Counted from the stretch's first letter, positions 48,061 to 59,170 are shown. The stretch: DNA of 64,000 nt from Choristoneura fumiferana (GCF_025370935.1 NC_133489.1:23861167-23925166), one strand, 5' to 3'. Notes: generated from the sequence alone by a model not told the origin. Program-made: numbers and translations.

Positions 48061-50516
48061 ATTGTTAAACAAATAATCTAGATCTTGTTCTTTTCAGGTT
48101 CTACTTGAGACTTCTCGTTTTATTTTTCTGTAAATAGAAATTAAAAAGCAGGTATTATTAATAATAAACATCACAGAAACCATGCCGAATTTTATAAGAA
48201 ACCATAAGAGAATAATATTCTAGCCTATTGGCCGACTGACAAGAAATTAGAAGGTAAATATATAATAATGCCAAAATATACAGCGAAAAAGGCCTCAAGT
48301 GCCATAAGAACCAAAAATCAGACATGTAAAATCACACCTTCCAAATAATTATTGTTATCAATAAGCAATTATGTTCATTCTATGAAGCGAAATGTTAGTA
48401 AACTGCCCAAATATATCTTTAAAAAGCGAATATTTGAGCAATAATTCAACAAAACATAATTCGTACATAGAAAAGGACACTACCGCAATTGTGGCCACAC
48501 ATTTGCTATACAAATAAAATTGAGCTATTACGCATAGAAGACCGCAGTAGCCGTTCGGGCTTTATTCTAGGTAATATTAACTACTTCATTAAATTGTGTG
48601 AATTTCGTCATTAAACTATGTAAATATATAAATAAGTACCTAAAAAAAAAAAAAATACAAAAGTAAACCTAAATAAGTAATAAACAGAATCTGATAATGA
48701 AAAAACTTTATAAATCAATTTCGCTAAATTTACTTGGTGTTTACTTCTTTTGTTCAGCGCCATCCTTTGTAACTATTTTCACTAGTGTAAGTCTCGACGA
48801 TTCGTTTTGAGGTTTTCATTGTCAATTAACGAAAAAATATATGATCTTACAAATGAAATAAGCATTACGAATGCACGCCACTCTTCCGGCGCTGTCCGCC
48901 GAGTACCGCCGAAACGGCGCTTGCGCCCCCTCGTCGCACCCGCGTGTCTCCTTTTTGCACGGCGAATAAGCAGCGTATTTCTGGCTTTACTCCGCGTTAG
49001 AAGTGAGACATACGTAATTGTGGCTTTTTAAAATTATTTTTTTACTATTTAATAAAAAAATATTAAAATTATAATTTAAGTTATAAACATGTATCTTGAT
49101 GTGTAGAATTCAATTTTACAATAAAAACTAAAAGCCCTTGTGGTGATAGTGGCTCATCGTAGATACGACGTTATATGGGTGCGTGAGTCAATGTCACAAA
49201 ATCAAACTATTGTAAATAGGTATCGACTATTTCGTGTGGTCACGTGACCATCACCTTTGGCTCAGATAATACGACAACTAAATGAAGAAAGCATGAAATC
49301 ACTGAGAGATCAAGTTCAAGTTTCTGAGTCTAGTATTTACTTTTTTTGTTTTTAAATCTGTTATTTTCGGAAGTTGAAACGCCTAAACTATTATTTCTGA
49401 TTAATGCAAGGACACAAACTGTAAGTAAGACGAAAAATAGGTAAGTTACTTTTAAAATTGTCATTTAAAAAATAATATTATTTAAGTAACAGACCCAGTC
49501 CTCGGCAAAAATTATAACATTGCATACTTTACATACATTATAATGCGGTGCTTCGATCTAGGACAAGTGGTTTAAATTCAACTTACAAATTCTGAACAGA
49601 TATTAGTTATTTATTCTTACGTAGACAGTAGCGCCACTAATTTATATAAAGCATATTTATTCTCACAATAAAAGGTGCTAGGTGTAATCACTAAACTAAT
49701 TAGTTAAAAATAAGGTCTACATTCAACATACATTGCATGTGTATGTATTAATATCAAGTTTTACAGTGAGGCTCAAATAAATTCCTACATATCACGGCAT
49801 TTTTACGGCCGCTAAATCTAGGCTCGGTGAATAAAAAGGTTTTCACAATCGAAGTAGTTTTCGTACCTTTTTTATTATTATAACTGGCTAGATAAGTAAA
49901 ATTTAAACGTCATTATAATACATTTTTGTCACAACGTCAAGTCAATGAGATTGATATTCAAAAGCAATTATGTTTGAATAATTATGGTTTGAACACAAAT
50001 CAAGAAGTCAAAAAGTTGGCGGACGAGAGGAAATTAGCAAGAGTGCAACTCTTAAACTATTTATGTATTGGATATTGGATACACGGGTATGTTTATTTTA
50101 TCATTTTTGTCAGAAACATTAATATTTGTTACAAGAACACCAGAGGCAGGGCTGTAAAAATTTCATTCCTACTGGGTGGCCAAAGTATGGCTTATCGTGT
50201 GTACCAAACTTGTGGTCTGCAGCAACCTACTACGAAAACATACCAAATTTCCCTAACTCTTAGTAGCGTCGTGAACATTTTCACTCCATAGAAGTAAGTC
50301 GCTTCCCACCGTCTGTCTGCATATGTACGAGTATGTACTGTATGTACTCTATTATGAAGTGATTCAAGATTTTTTATTTTATTTATAAGTGTGAGAAACG
50401 GCAGGGGTTATGGTTTTGGAGCGTATGTATGGTCATTTCTCTCGCACGCTATGCAACAAGGCCTTGATGCATCTTAACAAGTAAGACAACAAACAACAAC
50501 AAGACAAGAAAATAAG

Positions 50517-50672
50517 TCTTTGTTAGGAGTGACACAGGTTGTTAATTTTATGCGTATGTGAGTCTGTCTGTGTATCTTTCCGTCGGCCCATCCGTCCGTC
50601 CGTCTGTCGATCCGTCCATCTGTCTGTCCGTCTGTCTGTCCGTCTGTGTTTCGAAGTGAACACTACATCATT
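50517..50672 (+). repeat. CTGTCCGT microsatellite segment, copy 1
   Basis: TTTGTTAGGAGTGACACAGG leads to an interrupted (CTGT/CCGT)n tract and ends GTGTTTCGAAGTGAACACTA, then CATCATT. Copy 2 at 51,245-51,364 has the same start and the same end. The RTE fragment lies between them. Confidence 0.7.
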
Positions 50673-51110
50673 AGTCCAGTGATGACATATGGATCCGAGA
50701 CGTGGTGCTTTACTTTAGGCCTTATAAATAGGCTCAGAGTTGCTCAGCGAGCTATGGAGAGAGCTATGCTTGGGGTTTCTCTACGGGACCGAATCAGAAA
50801 TGAGGAGATACGTAGAAGAACAAGGGTCACCGACATAGCCAAGCGAATCAGCTCGTTGAAGTGGCAATGGGCGGGCCATATAGCACGGAGAGCGGATGGC
50901 CGTTGGGGCCGAAAAGTTCTCGAGTGGAGGCCGCGGATCGGCAAGCGCAGCGTAGGACTTCCACCAACAAGATGATGACCTGGTTAAAGCCGCAGGTTCG
51001 CGGTGGATGCAGGCCGCTGCCAGTTGAAGCAACTGGAGGTCTGTGTGGGAGGCCTATGTCCAACAGTGGACGTCCTACGGCTGAGATGATGATGATGGTG
51101 ATGGTGAATA
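50673..51110 (+). mobile_element. RTE-type LINE, 3' end
   Basis: The frame encodes SPVMTYGSETWCFTLGLINR, RVAQRAMERAMLGVSLRDRI, ISSLKWQWAGHIARRADGRW and WRPRIGKRSVGLPPTR. This is the C-terminal part of an RTE-clade reverse transcriptase (YGSETW, R.MERAMLG, KW.WAGH.AR). A stop follows where PxTRWxDD would be, and the rest is readable in another frame. It ends in a GATGATGATGG-type simple repeat, the usual RTE 3' tail. It is 5' truncated and inactive. Confidence 0.85.
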
Positions 51111-51244
51111 AAGTTGTACCAACTGTACTTTAGTCGAAAATTTTACTACGACCTTTAAAATTTATAAGTATTTTATTGATAATTAGAAGCAGAGTCTTGG
51201 GAAATAGCTCATGTTAGGAGATAAAGAGATCAGAAGAGGTATCG

Positions 51245-51364
51245 TTAGATTTGTCTCTGTTAGGAGTGACATCCGTCTCATCCGTCCGTCCGTCTGTTGA
51301 TCTGTCCATCTGTCTGTCCGTCTGTCTGTCTGTCTGTGTTTCGAAGTGAACACTACATCATTGT
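51245..51364 (+). repeat. CTGTCCGT microsatellite segment, copy 2
   Basis: CTCTGTTAGGAGTGACATCC, then an interrupted CCGT/CTGT tract, then GTGTTTCGAAGTGAACACTA and CATCATTG. It parallels copy 1 (50,517-50,672). Confidence 0.7.
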
Positions 51365-51507
51365 CCTATTTTTTTAATTATTGTTTACCAACGCACACAC
51401 CAAACCTTTCATCCTAAAAAGCTGAAATTTAAGATAAGGAAAAAATGGGATTTATTATGTAGGTACCTACATAAAATTCTACTGGTTCGTAACTATTATT
51501 TAGTTTT

Positions 51508-51790
51508 TAGGGTTCCGTACCTAAAAAGTGCCAACGGAACCCTATTTCTGAGACTCCGCTGTCTGTCTGTCTGTCTGTCCGTCCGTCTGTCACAGGGCTC
51601 TATCTCTTGAGTCGTAATAGTTAGACACTTGAAATTTTTACAGATTATGTATTACTGTGGCCGCTATAACAACAAATACTCAAACCAGAATAAAACAAAT
51701 ATTTAAGTTTTTTTTTTCTAATGTCTAATGTTGTATAGATAATGGTACGGAACACTTCGTGCGCGAATCCGACTCGCACTTGGCCAGTTT
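51508..51790 (-). repeat. Lepidopteran interspersed repeat, reversed, near complete
   Basis: AGGGTTCCGTACCTAAAAAG, then GGAACCCTATTTCTGAGACT, CTGTCTGTCTGTCTGTCTGT, CTTGAAATTTTTACAGATTA, GCTATAACAACAAATACTCA, TAATGTCTAATGTTGTATAG and GAATCCGACTCGCACTTGGC. Closely related to 42,840-43,118. Confidence 0.8.
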
Positions 51791-51957
51791 ATTTTTAATA
51801 CCCAGGGTATTCAATGTTATATATTTAATTTTACAACTCTATCTCCATATCACTAATCTCTGTAAATTTTACATGCAGGCAGAAAGGAATAGCAAAAATC
51901 TAAATTCAATATCAGGATATTTTGAAAAAGATAAGTATTGTTCACAAACCGATCTTA

Positions 51958-51992
51958 ATGACGATGATGATGATGATGATGATGATGATGGT
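51958..51992 (+). repeat. (GAT)n microsatellite
   Basis: GACGATGATGATGATGATGA continues for about ten units to GATGGTCG. It may be the leftover tail of another RTE element. Confidence 0.9.
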
Positions 51993-52117
51993 CGTATGTC
52001 ATCGCTGCCGAATTCTAACTTTATTCAATGAAAGACATGGAGAAACTTTGTCACAAAGACTTAGTTCAGATAATTTGATATTACGCTGTCCGTCCGTCTA
52101 TTTCTATAGGATTACTT

Positions 52118-52365
52118 AAAACTGAAGCAAACTGAAGTGGCAGTGGGCCGGCCATATCAGCCGAAGAACCGATAACTGCTAAGGTAAACGAGTAAAAGCC
52201 TAGCGTGGCGAGGGACGCCCTCAGACTAGGTGGAGCGATGATCTTCACTGGGTAGCTGACAGTAACTTGATGAGAGTGGCCGAGGGTCGTGCTCAGTGGC
52301 GTGCAATTGTGTATGTCCAGTAGTGGGCTAAGATAGGCCGATGATGATGATGATGATGATGACTT
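52118..52365 (+). mobile_element. RTE-type LINE, short 3' fragment
   Basis: CTGAAGTGGCAGTGGGCCGG, then CATATCAGCCGAAGAACCGA reads LKWQWAGHISRRTD. A later stretch encodes RGRPQTRWSDDLH-like residues. It closes TATGTCCAGTAGTGGGCT and a (GAT)n tail at 52,340-52,362. It is a decayed second copy with several stops. Confidence 0.8.
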
Positions 52366-52384
52366 AAAATAAGACAATAATCCC

Positions 52385-52560
52385 ACTCATATTATAAATG
52401 CGAAAGTTTGTTAGTCTGTTTGTTTATTTCTTTATTACCTTTTCACGTCTAATTCGTTGAACCGATTAGGATGAAATTTGGGATACAGATAGTTTGAGTC
52501 CCGTAGAAAAACATAGGGTAGTTTTTTTTAATCGCAATATTCCCGCGGAATAGCTATAAA
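52385..52560 (+). repeat. Retroelement-derived repeat ('GAACCGATTAGGATGAAATT')
   Basis: AATGCGAAAGTTTGTTAGTC, then TTGAACCGATTAGGATGAAA, TTTGGGATACAGATAGTTTG and AGTCCCGTAGAAAAACATAG. This matches the repeat at 19,650-19,815. Confidence 0.65.
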
Positions 52561-53044
52561 CGAATTCTACGCTGACAGAGTTGCGTGCAACAGTATGTAG
52601 GTACATTAGGGGATTTACCTACTGATAGTCTGATTTACGTCCTTATGCTGTAACTAAAAAGCATCGGTCACTTTTATAGTCTGTCTGCTAATACTATTTC
52701 TGTATTTATTAATACACAATTCCTTTCAGATTCAATGCTAACTAACTGCATATAACTTTGCCTGGAATCATTATATTGCTGAAGTAGCCTAGGTGCTGTC
52801 ATGCAATATTCAAGGTGAAGAAAAGAAGAAACGTTGAATGTTGATATGCAAGAAATTAAGTAATATCTGACTGATTAACTATGTTTGATTTATTTATTAA
52901 CGCTGTGTTATAAAGTTTGTTCTAAATAAATATGATGTACACAACGAAATAAAGTCTTCGTAGGCATCTTTCTTTTAGCGTTCCGTGGGTGGAAATTTTA
53001 GTGGAGCTTCTAAAAACAAGAATACCAACAGGTATGTAGTTTTT

Positions 53045-53268
53045 ATTTTTTGACCATCAGTGGTGTAGCGGTATAGCAAGCGGTACGGATTACCGAGGAC
53101 CTGGGTTCGATTCCCAGTGATGGTCTTATTTTTCTGTGCATAGATGCAGATCTCAGTTTGTATTTTCAATTTAGGTTTTACGGGATGACCGTAAAAGTAA
53201 AAATTTGGAATTGAAATAAAAAATACAAAAAGATTCCAAAAAACCAATCTTAAGTTTTTATTTGTCGA
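53045..53268 (+). mobile_element. tRNA-headed composite repeat, copy B
   Basis: It consists of a tRNA-like head (53,052-53,125), then CTTATTTTTCTGTGCATAGA, ATCTCAGTTTGTATTTTCAA, ACGGGATGACCGTAAAAGTA, and AAATTGGAATTGAAATAAAA-like sequence ending CCAAAAAACCAATC. The closing module appears inverted at the left edges of copies A and C. Confidence 0.7.
53052..53125 (+). ncRNA. tRNA-like segment B
   Basis: A 7-bp acceptor stem pairs perfectly (GACCATC/GATGGTC). The A-box-like TGGTGTAGCGG and B-box GGTTCGATTCC are present, and the T arm CTGGG/CCCAG is perfect. The anticodon-like hairpin is CGGTA/TACCG with a 5-base loop CGGAT, or a 4-bp stem with a 7-base loop ACGGATT. This is the best-folded of the three copies. 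Confidence 0.55.
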
Positions 53269-53509
53269 ATGAAACTACAGTAATATCAGATGATGAGATA
53301 ATAGGGGTACATATATATAAAGTACTATAAAACCGTACAACTTTGACCTTTGAGATAACTTTGCCCAAGTTGTCATTTTTTTAAATATCTGAAATAAAAC
53401 AAAATTGACTGATTTGTGAATCAAAAAATCGCCGGTTACGTTTAAGTTATGAAGAAATATAAATTTCATTTCATAGTATGTACCACACAAGTATATATCA
53501 TAATCAACT

Positions 53510-54168
53510 TCGTGTCTTACTTCCTGGCGGTGACATATTGTCACATGGAATTCAAACTCACATCAAAAAAATGTACGAAGAATTTACGAATTTGTGCGCT
53601 AGTTTAAAAAATATACTACCCGTAATAATAGTACTACTAATCACTACTAATAATAGTACTACCCGTAATAGTAGTACACCGGTAGTAATAAAGATACTTT
53701 CTGGCGGGCGCTATCTATTTTACTATGAAGCAGTCGAATTTTTTATAAGTAAAAAATCGGAATCCCAATCTGTCGGAATCCCAATGGGCACCTTGTATAA
53801 GCGCTTTAGAACTTGAACGTTCATTTTTTTTTAACTATAGCGTACAAATTCGTACATTTTTTCTGATTTACAAGAAATTTGAAAAGTCCGCCAGAAAGTA
53901 CTTCAAACTAGTTGAATTTTTTTTGTTATAAAAGTCGGTTCCATTTTTTGCTAAAAAATTTTTTCATGTACAGTCACCAGCACCAATATCTGACACAATA
54001 AGCGTGCATAAATATCTGACACGACTCTATTTCTAGGGCCGGAAGGACCTGTCAGATATTTTTGCACGCTCCGCTGTGGTAGATATTAATGCTGGTGACT
54101 GTACCTACATTTTTTGATTTGAGTGAATTCCATGCGACACCATGTCACCGCCAGGAAGTATGACACTC
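53510..54168. mobile_element. Fold-back transposon (ACTTCCTGGCGGTGACAT), host of a nested MITE
   Basis: The left end ACTTCCTGGCGGTGACATAT, then TGTCACATGGAATTC and ATCAAAAAAATGTAC is inverted at the right as GTACCTACATTTTTTGATTT, GAATTCCATGCGACACCATG and GTCACCGCCAGGAAGTATGA. The interior includes AGTACTACCCGTAATAGTAG repeats. A second MITE sits just inside the right arm. Confidence 0.8.
53968..54104. mobile_element. Nested MITE (ACAGTCACCAGCA ends)
   Basis: TACAGTCACCAGCACCAATA, then TCTGACACAATAAGCGTGCA is inverted as TGTCAGATATTTTTGCACGC, then TAATGCTGGTGACTGTA. It is inserted in the TGTA of the right arm of the larger element at 53,510-54,168, so it is the younger insertion. Confidence 0.8.
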
Positions 54169-54907
54169 AACTTCGAAGCTGTCTCACCCTGGAGATCGCA
54201 TAGATCGATGTTTACTTGACATCTTATTCCGAAACTTATTTATTGTTTTGTCACTAGTAACGTGCTAGCACAAGTCTTTTCGCGATAGTTTTGAATCTTC
54301 TTCTGCGTGAAACATAAACATTGTAGTAGAAAAATAGTAGAATTATTATATGTTCATTTTTTTTAACAACCGAGTTAGTGTTATGCTCTATGTCACAGGA
54401 TGACTAAATATTGACTATCGATATCGAGATTAATATCACTCATGTTTAGACTTTGCTCATGTCTAGCTTTAGATACATTCTTGACTGAGCCGGCCGCGAT
54501 AACTGTAGTAGGTAGTATGGCGTTCTTTTTCGAGTGTCATTGCTATTGAACTGTCAGGTTGCCTTACAGAAGAAAAGGAAACTCGTGTAAAATGACATCG
54601 CATACAGATACCCAGAATCAAGAACCAAAATCAGAAGAATAATTGTATAAGTTCATATATTGATAAATTTTTATTGTGAGCTTACTTTTTTTTAATTATG
54701 TGTAACTATTATTACAAATTATATATTTTTAAGCTTCTGGTACCTTGACTTTTGTATTTTTAGGACTATTGCATGGTAGGTGCACGCGGCTAGTAGCTAG
54801 TTTTATAAGATCTCCGCTTACAAATTGTATCTTTCGCGTCACTGCTTTCATTATAGTGGCATCATAATAATGTTTGATTTTGAGTTTGCATTATATTATA
54901 GGCTATG

Positions 54908-55295
54908 ATTGGTTTTTTGGAGTCTTTTTGTATTTTTTATTTCAACTCCAAATTTGTTACTTTTACGGGTATCCCGTGAAACCATATCGAAAATACAAAC
55001 TGAGACATGGATGCACAGAAAAACCAGAAAAAGAGACCAGGGCTGGGAATCGAACCCAGGTCCTCAGCAATCCGTGCTGCGTGCTATAACCCCTACACCA
55101 CCGCTGGACAGGAATCTAGACACGAATTTTTCCTATGCATACATATCTCAGGTTGCTTATTTCTACTAGGCTACTTATGCAGCAGCACTAGCGACATCTA
55201 TGTTCCGCTCTCATCGAGAGACGTCACACTCTTGTCTGGGTGAGCGGTTGGTTCCGAAAGAGTGTGACGTCTCTCGATGAGAGCGGAACATAGAC
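54908..55295 (-). mobile_element. tRNA-headed composite repeat, copy C, with strong hairpin
   Basis: Reversed, it contains a hairpin of 30 or more base pairs at 55,202-55,294 (TTCCGCTCTCATCGAGAGAC, GTCACACTCTT and its inverse, loop GTCTGGGTGAGCGGTTGGTT). The tRNA-like head follows (55,035-55,109), then GGTATCCCGTGAAACC, and it ends at GATTGGTTTTTTGG near 54,908. It is the fullest copy of the family. Confidence 0.75.
55035..55109 (-). ncRNA. tRNA-like segment C
   Basis: On the - strand: GTCCAGCGGTGGTGTAGGGG with an A-box-like TGGTGTAGGGG, an anticodon-like hairpin CAGCA/TGCTG with loop CGGAT, then GGTTCGATTCC in a perfect CTGGG/CCCAG T arm, and CCCTGGTC closing the acceptor. Stem bases differ from copies A and B but still pair. 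Confidence 0.5.
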
Positions 55296-55327
55296 AATTT
55301 TCAAAATGACTCAATATGCTTGACTGA

Positions 55328-55383
55328 AATGTTTACATCGTAAAATCTGGGCCATATTGCCCAGATTTTACGATGTAAACATT
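55328..55383. repeat. Perfect 24-bp hairpin
   Basis: AATGTTTACATCGTAAAATC, then TGGG is inverted exactly after a short CCATATT centre as CCCAGATTTTACGATGTAAA, then CATT. With no mismatches it is probably a young insertion. Confidence 0.9.
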
Positions 55384-56269
55384 ATATTGTCCATATTGTC
55401 CGAAATAAAGGTCTTTACTTATTATTGTAATAGCTGGTTCAGATTTTCGATCACGAACCCATCTGGACCCGGTCATTTGAAAGGCATGGGACCACAGCCA
55501 ACATATCTAATATAGATGAGATGAGCAGAATTTTGGAGGTCTATCCCCTAATACACTATAAGGATGTGCTAGCGGACAGGCCTCTACAGTTGCCAGATCC
55601 GGACAGTAATTCACATGGAGTGGGCTATGGCGTTAATAGGATGCCGCATACAGCATTACCGAGATATGGAGTGAGATAACGGACACCTACCATTCCAATT
55701 TTCCAATATCATATTAATTGTACTTTTAGTAGACGATGACATGCCGTTCACTAAATGGGCCGCTCAAACTATTGACCCCCGAAACAACGAGGTGTAGTAT
55801 AATATAATGCTTCAAAAATATATTTCACATACTTTTATTCTGACCTAGAAAGACGTGTAATAATATGTGATATTTTTGATTGGTTCGATTGTATATCTAT
55901 CTTGTCTTGTGTGGATAGAGATGAACGAAATAAATACTTGAATAATTGAGTGGTTTCGGTGTTACCAGGTTCCTTGACCCTTGATGCGTGGCTTTACTGG
56001 TGCGTCCATGAGGCACATGTGCCATATGACCAGTGATGTAAATAATGGAGTTGTTCTTTCGAAAAAATAATAAACTTTATTACATACATTATAATAATTA
56101 TTTTATTGTATGGTAGAACTGCAACTGTCACAGGCGGAACGGCAGTGATGGGCCTGGTAATTGCAGCCTGCTCGCGTGCTCGGACAGATGAGAGGAATAG
56201 AGCAACAAAATAATTAAAAGAAACTGGAATTAATCAAAATACCACGCACAGGACTTATCACGCTAACAC

Positions 56270-56481
56270 ACTCGAGTAATATTTACCTCGACGTTTCGGC
56301 AACATTACAGTGGCCGTGGTCACGGGTAGACTGAAGTGTGGGGTGACAAATAAAAATGACGAAGTGCGGGTAGTTCGAAGGACTCGCGCTGCTAGGCAGA
56401 CTTGACACCCCACACTTCAGTCTACTCGTGACCACGGCCACTGTAATGTTGCCGAAACGTCGAGGTAAATATTACTCGTGT
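56270..56481. mobile_element. Fold-back MITE (CCTCGACGTTTCGG family), well preserved
   Basis: CACTCGAGTAATATTTACCT, CGACGTTTCGGCAACATTAC, AGTGGCCGTGGTCACGGGTA and GACTGAAGTGTGGGGTG are inverted from CACCCCACACTTCAGTCTAC to GAGGTAAATATTACTCGTG. The arms are about 85 bases with few mismatches. Confidence 0.85.
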
Positions 56482-56714
56482 CTAAAAATATATTGTTTCC
56501 AAAATACTTACTTGATTTATAATGCATAATAATTGGCATTATTATTGGGATATGAATTTACTGTACCAGTGGGAAAATTACAAATTAATTATACCCCCTG
56601 CCCGGTCAACCAGACTAGTCAGCCGTAGATACTACAGGCAAAGAGCGCTCAAAAAGTAGCAAAGTAAAGACATTCTCTTTTTACTCTTAGTATTTGAGGA
56701 CATGTAAAACTATT

Positions 56715-57034
56715 TGAGCATTTCTAAATAAAGTTTGTACATTTGATTTGCGACTCCTATTTGTGATAAAAATTTGCAGGTATGTAGAGTGAACGATACT
56801 GAGCCGTAATAACATAGTCTCTCAAAATGTCCCAATTGGTTTGTATGGAAATTTCCTTTTTTGTTACCAAAACTACGGATTTGCGGTAACAAAAAAGGAA
56901 CTTTCCATAATTGGGACATTTCGGGAGACTATGTTATTTAAACTCAGAGTGAACGATTCACTCTATCTACCTGCAAATTTTTACCCAAATCGGAGTCGCA
57001 AATCAAATGTACAAACTTTATTTAGAAATGCTCA
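56715..57034. mobile_element. Fold-back element with about 150-bp arms
   Basis: TGAGCATTTCTAAATAAAGT, TTGTACATTTGATTTGCGAC and AACATAGTCTCTCAAAATGT are inverted as GACATTTCGGGAGACTATGT, GGAGTCGCAAATCAAATGTA and CTTTATTTAGAAATGCTCA. The centre contains GGAAATTTCCTTTTTTGTTA and its inverse. Open frames across it are by-products of the palindrome. Confidence 0.85.
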
Positions 57035-58126
57035 TTTTAGCACTGTAGCTTGCTGTGGCAAAGTATCAAACTGTTCAGCTACCTATGAGCTTGACTGCTT
57101 CGAATTAGGTTTGATGCAACATCTGTCTCCGATGATGACGTGTCAGCTAAACTGAACGTGCCCGTAGTCTGCAAGTACGACGGATTATTTGGGGTAGTTC
57201 TAGTTCCTTCACAAGACCTTGAAGAAAGAACTGCGGGATTTTTCCGCCTTTGTACCTTTGCAAGAACTGAAGATGCTACTGCGAAAGGAACAAAGGCAAA
57301 AAAATAAACGCAGTCTTGTAAAGGAACTAATGCAAAAAAAACGCAATAGTTCCATCGCACGAACATCCAAAGGAAACACTGCCAATAATCCAGTACGCAC
57401 GACTACAAACCTGCTGGATCGGAAAAAAATCCTAGCAGATAATACTTACAATAGGTAGTTATATGATACGAATCGACCTGTTTTCGACTCGAAGGTAACA
57501 AAGGGAGTGTAGATGATTTTGGAACTGCTCGTAGTCTTCTGCTGATTGTGCCAAATCATCGGTTATGATATCCTAACAAAATCAATTTATAGAGATAAGT
57601 AGGTACAAAATTAGCACGGGATAATTTTTTACCGCAATTTGATACCAGTTATCGGCGAGTGGGTGAACTTTTGCTGTTATGTAAGTATTTCGTAAGTATT
57701 TATTTATACCTATAAAGGCAAAACATGGCCTAAAAATGCATGAGATTTGGCAAACGTATTCCTTGAGGATCGCAGAGGTGCAAGAAGTTTTTTTTTAATT
57801 CGAATACCTACACTACAGAGTAGATTTTTTCTTCAACGGGAGCGAAGCCGCGGGATTAAGCTAGTAATTATATATACGAACTGAGAAATCCAGATGCAGA
57901 AGCCTAGATAAACTCTTCGTCAACTCTTTTCATGGTTAGCAACTTATTAATAATTGATATTAGCAGCTTATGATTACTAATTCTCTACCAAAAGTCTTAC
58001 CACAGAAATTGAGTGATGATGATGATGATAATTAGGATAGTAAACTCTGTATGGATTTTATTACCTCTTTTGATAGAAAGAGCTTACACGAAGCACTGTT
58101 CATAAAATATTAGGTATGTCTAAAGG

Positions 58127-58325
58127 CACTGTTACACATGCTCGTTACTGGACTGAAGCAAACGCGTTCACACTTGCTTAATACCTTTCCCCCTTCCACC
58201 CCGTCTCGAGCTTGCCACTAATAAGCATGCTCGATAGTAGCATGTCCTGTTCACACATGCTACTAGCTAGCATTTGCTCAATAGTAGCATGCTTTCTTGC
58301 TACTAAAGAGCATGTGTAACAGTGT
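58127..58325. mobile_element. MITE with CACTGTTACACATGCTC ends
   Basis: CACTGTTACACATGCTCGTT at the left is inverted as AAGAGCATGTGTAACAGTG at the right. The inside has several AGTAGCATG/CATGCTA modules. No coding frame. Confidence 0.8.
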
Positions 58326-58389
58326 CTTAAGGGACTTTGGCCTTACGGATGCCCTTGATAAACTTGATTGCCTGTGCATTCCTGTGCGT

Positions 58390-58570
58390 GTCGTACAAGG
58401 TGACTAAGAGCCCTGGTGGCAGCGCTCTCTATTGCCAACTACGAATTCCAAACTCCAGCTCTGCGGCGTGGAAGGTAAGGACAAACCACCGCACTATTTT
58501 CCCAAGAAACTCGTCCTGTAGATTTGCTACCGATTTTCAACCGACGACCATGACCACTTTAGCAAGGTAG
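58390..58570 (-). repeat. Dispersed repeat copy (GTCGGTTGA ... CGCAGAGCTGGAG family), reversed
   Basis: Read on the - strand: AAAGTGGTCATGGTCGTCGG, TTGAAAATCGGTAGCAAATC, AATAGTGCGGTGGTTTGTCC, TTCCACGCCGCAGAGCTGGA, then TTGGCAATAGAGAGCGCTGC and CACCTTGTACGACACGCAC. It is the longest of three related copies (2,225 and 12,990 are the others). Confidence 0.5.
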
Positions 58571-58879
58571 TAACTACGAAAAGTAACTATAAATATAACC
58601 TGAATAATAGCAAGACCATCAACCAAGACAAGAAACCGTGGTCAGAATCTCGGTAATTTCTCAATTTATCGTACACATATTATGAACACTTGAAAGGCGT
58701 TTGGCTCGTATTATAATATGCGAACAGTTATCCAAGACCCTGCTTCTAATTATCAATAAAATACTTATAGATTTTATAGGTCGTAGTAAAATTTTCGAGT
58801 AAAGTACAGTTGGTACAAAATTTCGTGACTCGATAAAAAAATGTGAATATTACTCGAAGGAGTACCCCGATCGGGTAGC

Positions 58880-59170
58880 TAAGTGTCGCAATAGACTTTC
58901 GCTAGCTGGCGCTGTCTATTTGAGTGTGTGCGTGAGCTCCTAGTGTCCGTATACGGCCGCAATTGACGTTCAAAGTAAAGCACCTCGTTTGCGGCTTTGG
59001 CGGAATATTTCATTTCGAGTGTGGGGTCAAAAAATCGGTTACGCTTAGATACTCCCGCCACTAGTTTTTGGTGAAATAATTCTTCATAATTTACGAAAAA
59101 AACCTGAAAAAAGGAACTATTGATAACAGCGCCATCTAACGGGACATTGCTCATGAGCTAACCAGGAGCA
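58880..59170 (-). repeat. Repeat shared between the two lipase-flanking intervals
   Basis: On the - strand, AGCTCATGAGCAATGTCCCG, TTAGATGGCGCTGTTATCAA, TTATGAAGAATTATTTCACC and TTTTTTGACCCCACACTCGA. The + strand at 60,190-60,345 reads AGCTCATGATCAAAGTCCCG, then TTAGATGGCACTCATTTC, TTATGAAGTAATTTTTTCAC and TTTTTTGACCACATACTCGA. They are two copies in opposite orientation. The 91-residue frame here is therefore a repeat product. Confidence 0.65.

Noticed and set aside
53052..53125. Functional tRNA gene
   Set aside because: The anticodon-like arm has a 5-base loop or only a 4-bp stem, the D arm pairs poorly, and the segment is part of a repeated element with two further copies here.
56841..57155. 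104-residue + strand frame
   Set aside because: It runs through the right arm of the fold-back element at 56,715-57,034 and has no domain.
58879..59154. 91-residue - strand frame as the next lipase exon
   Set aside because: It matches a repeat copy at 60,190-60,345 and lacks the expected lipase residues (D-A-x-F-V and catalytic His).
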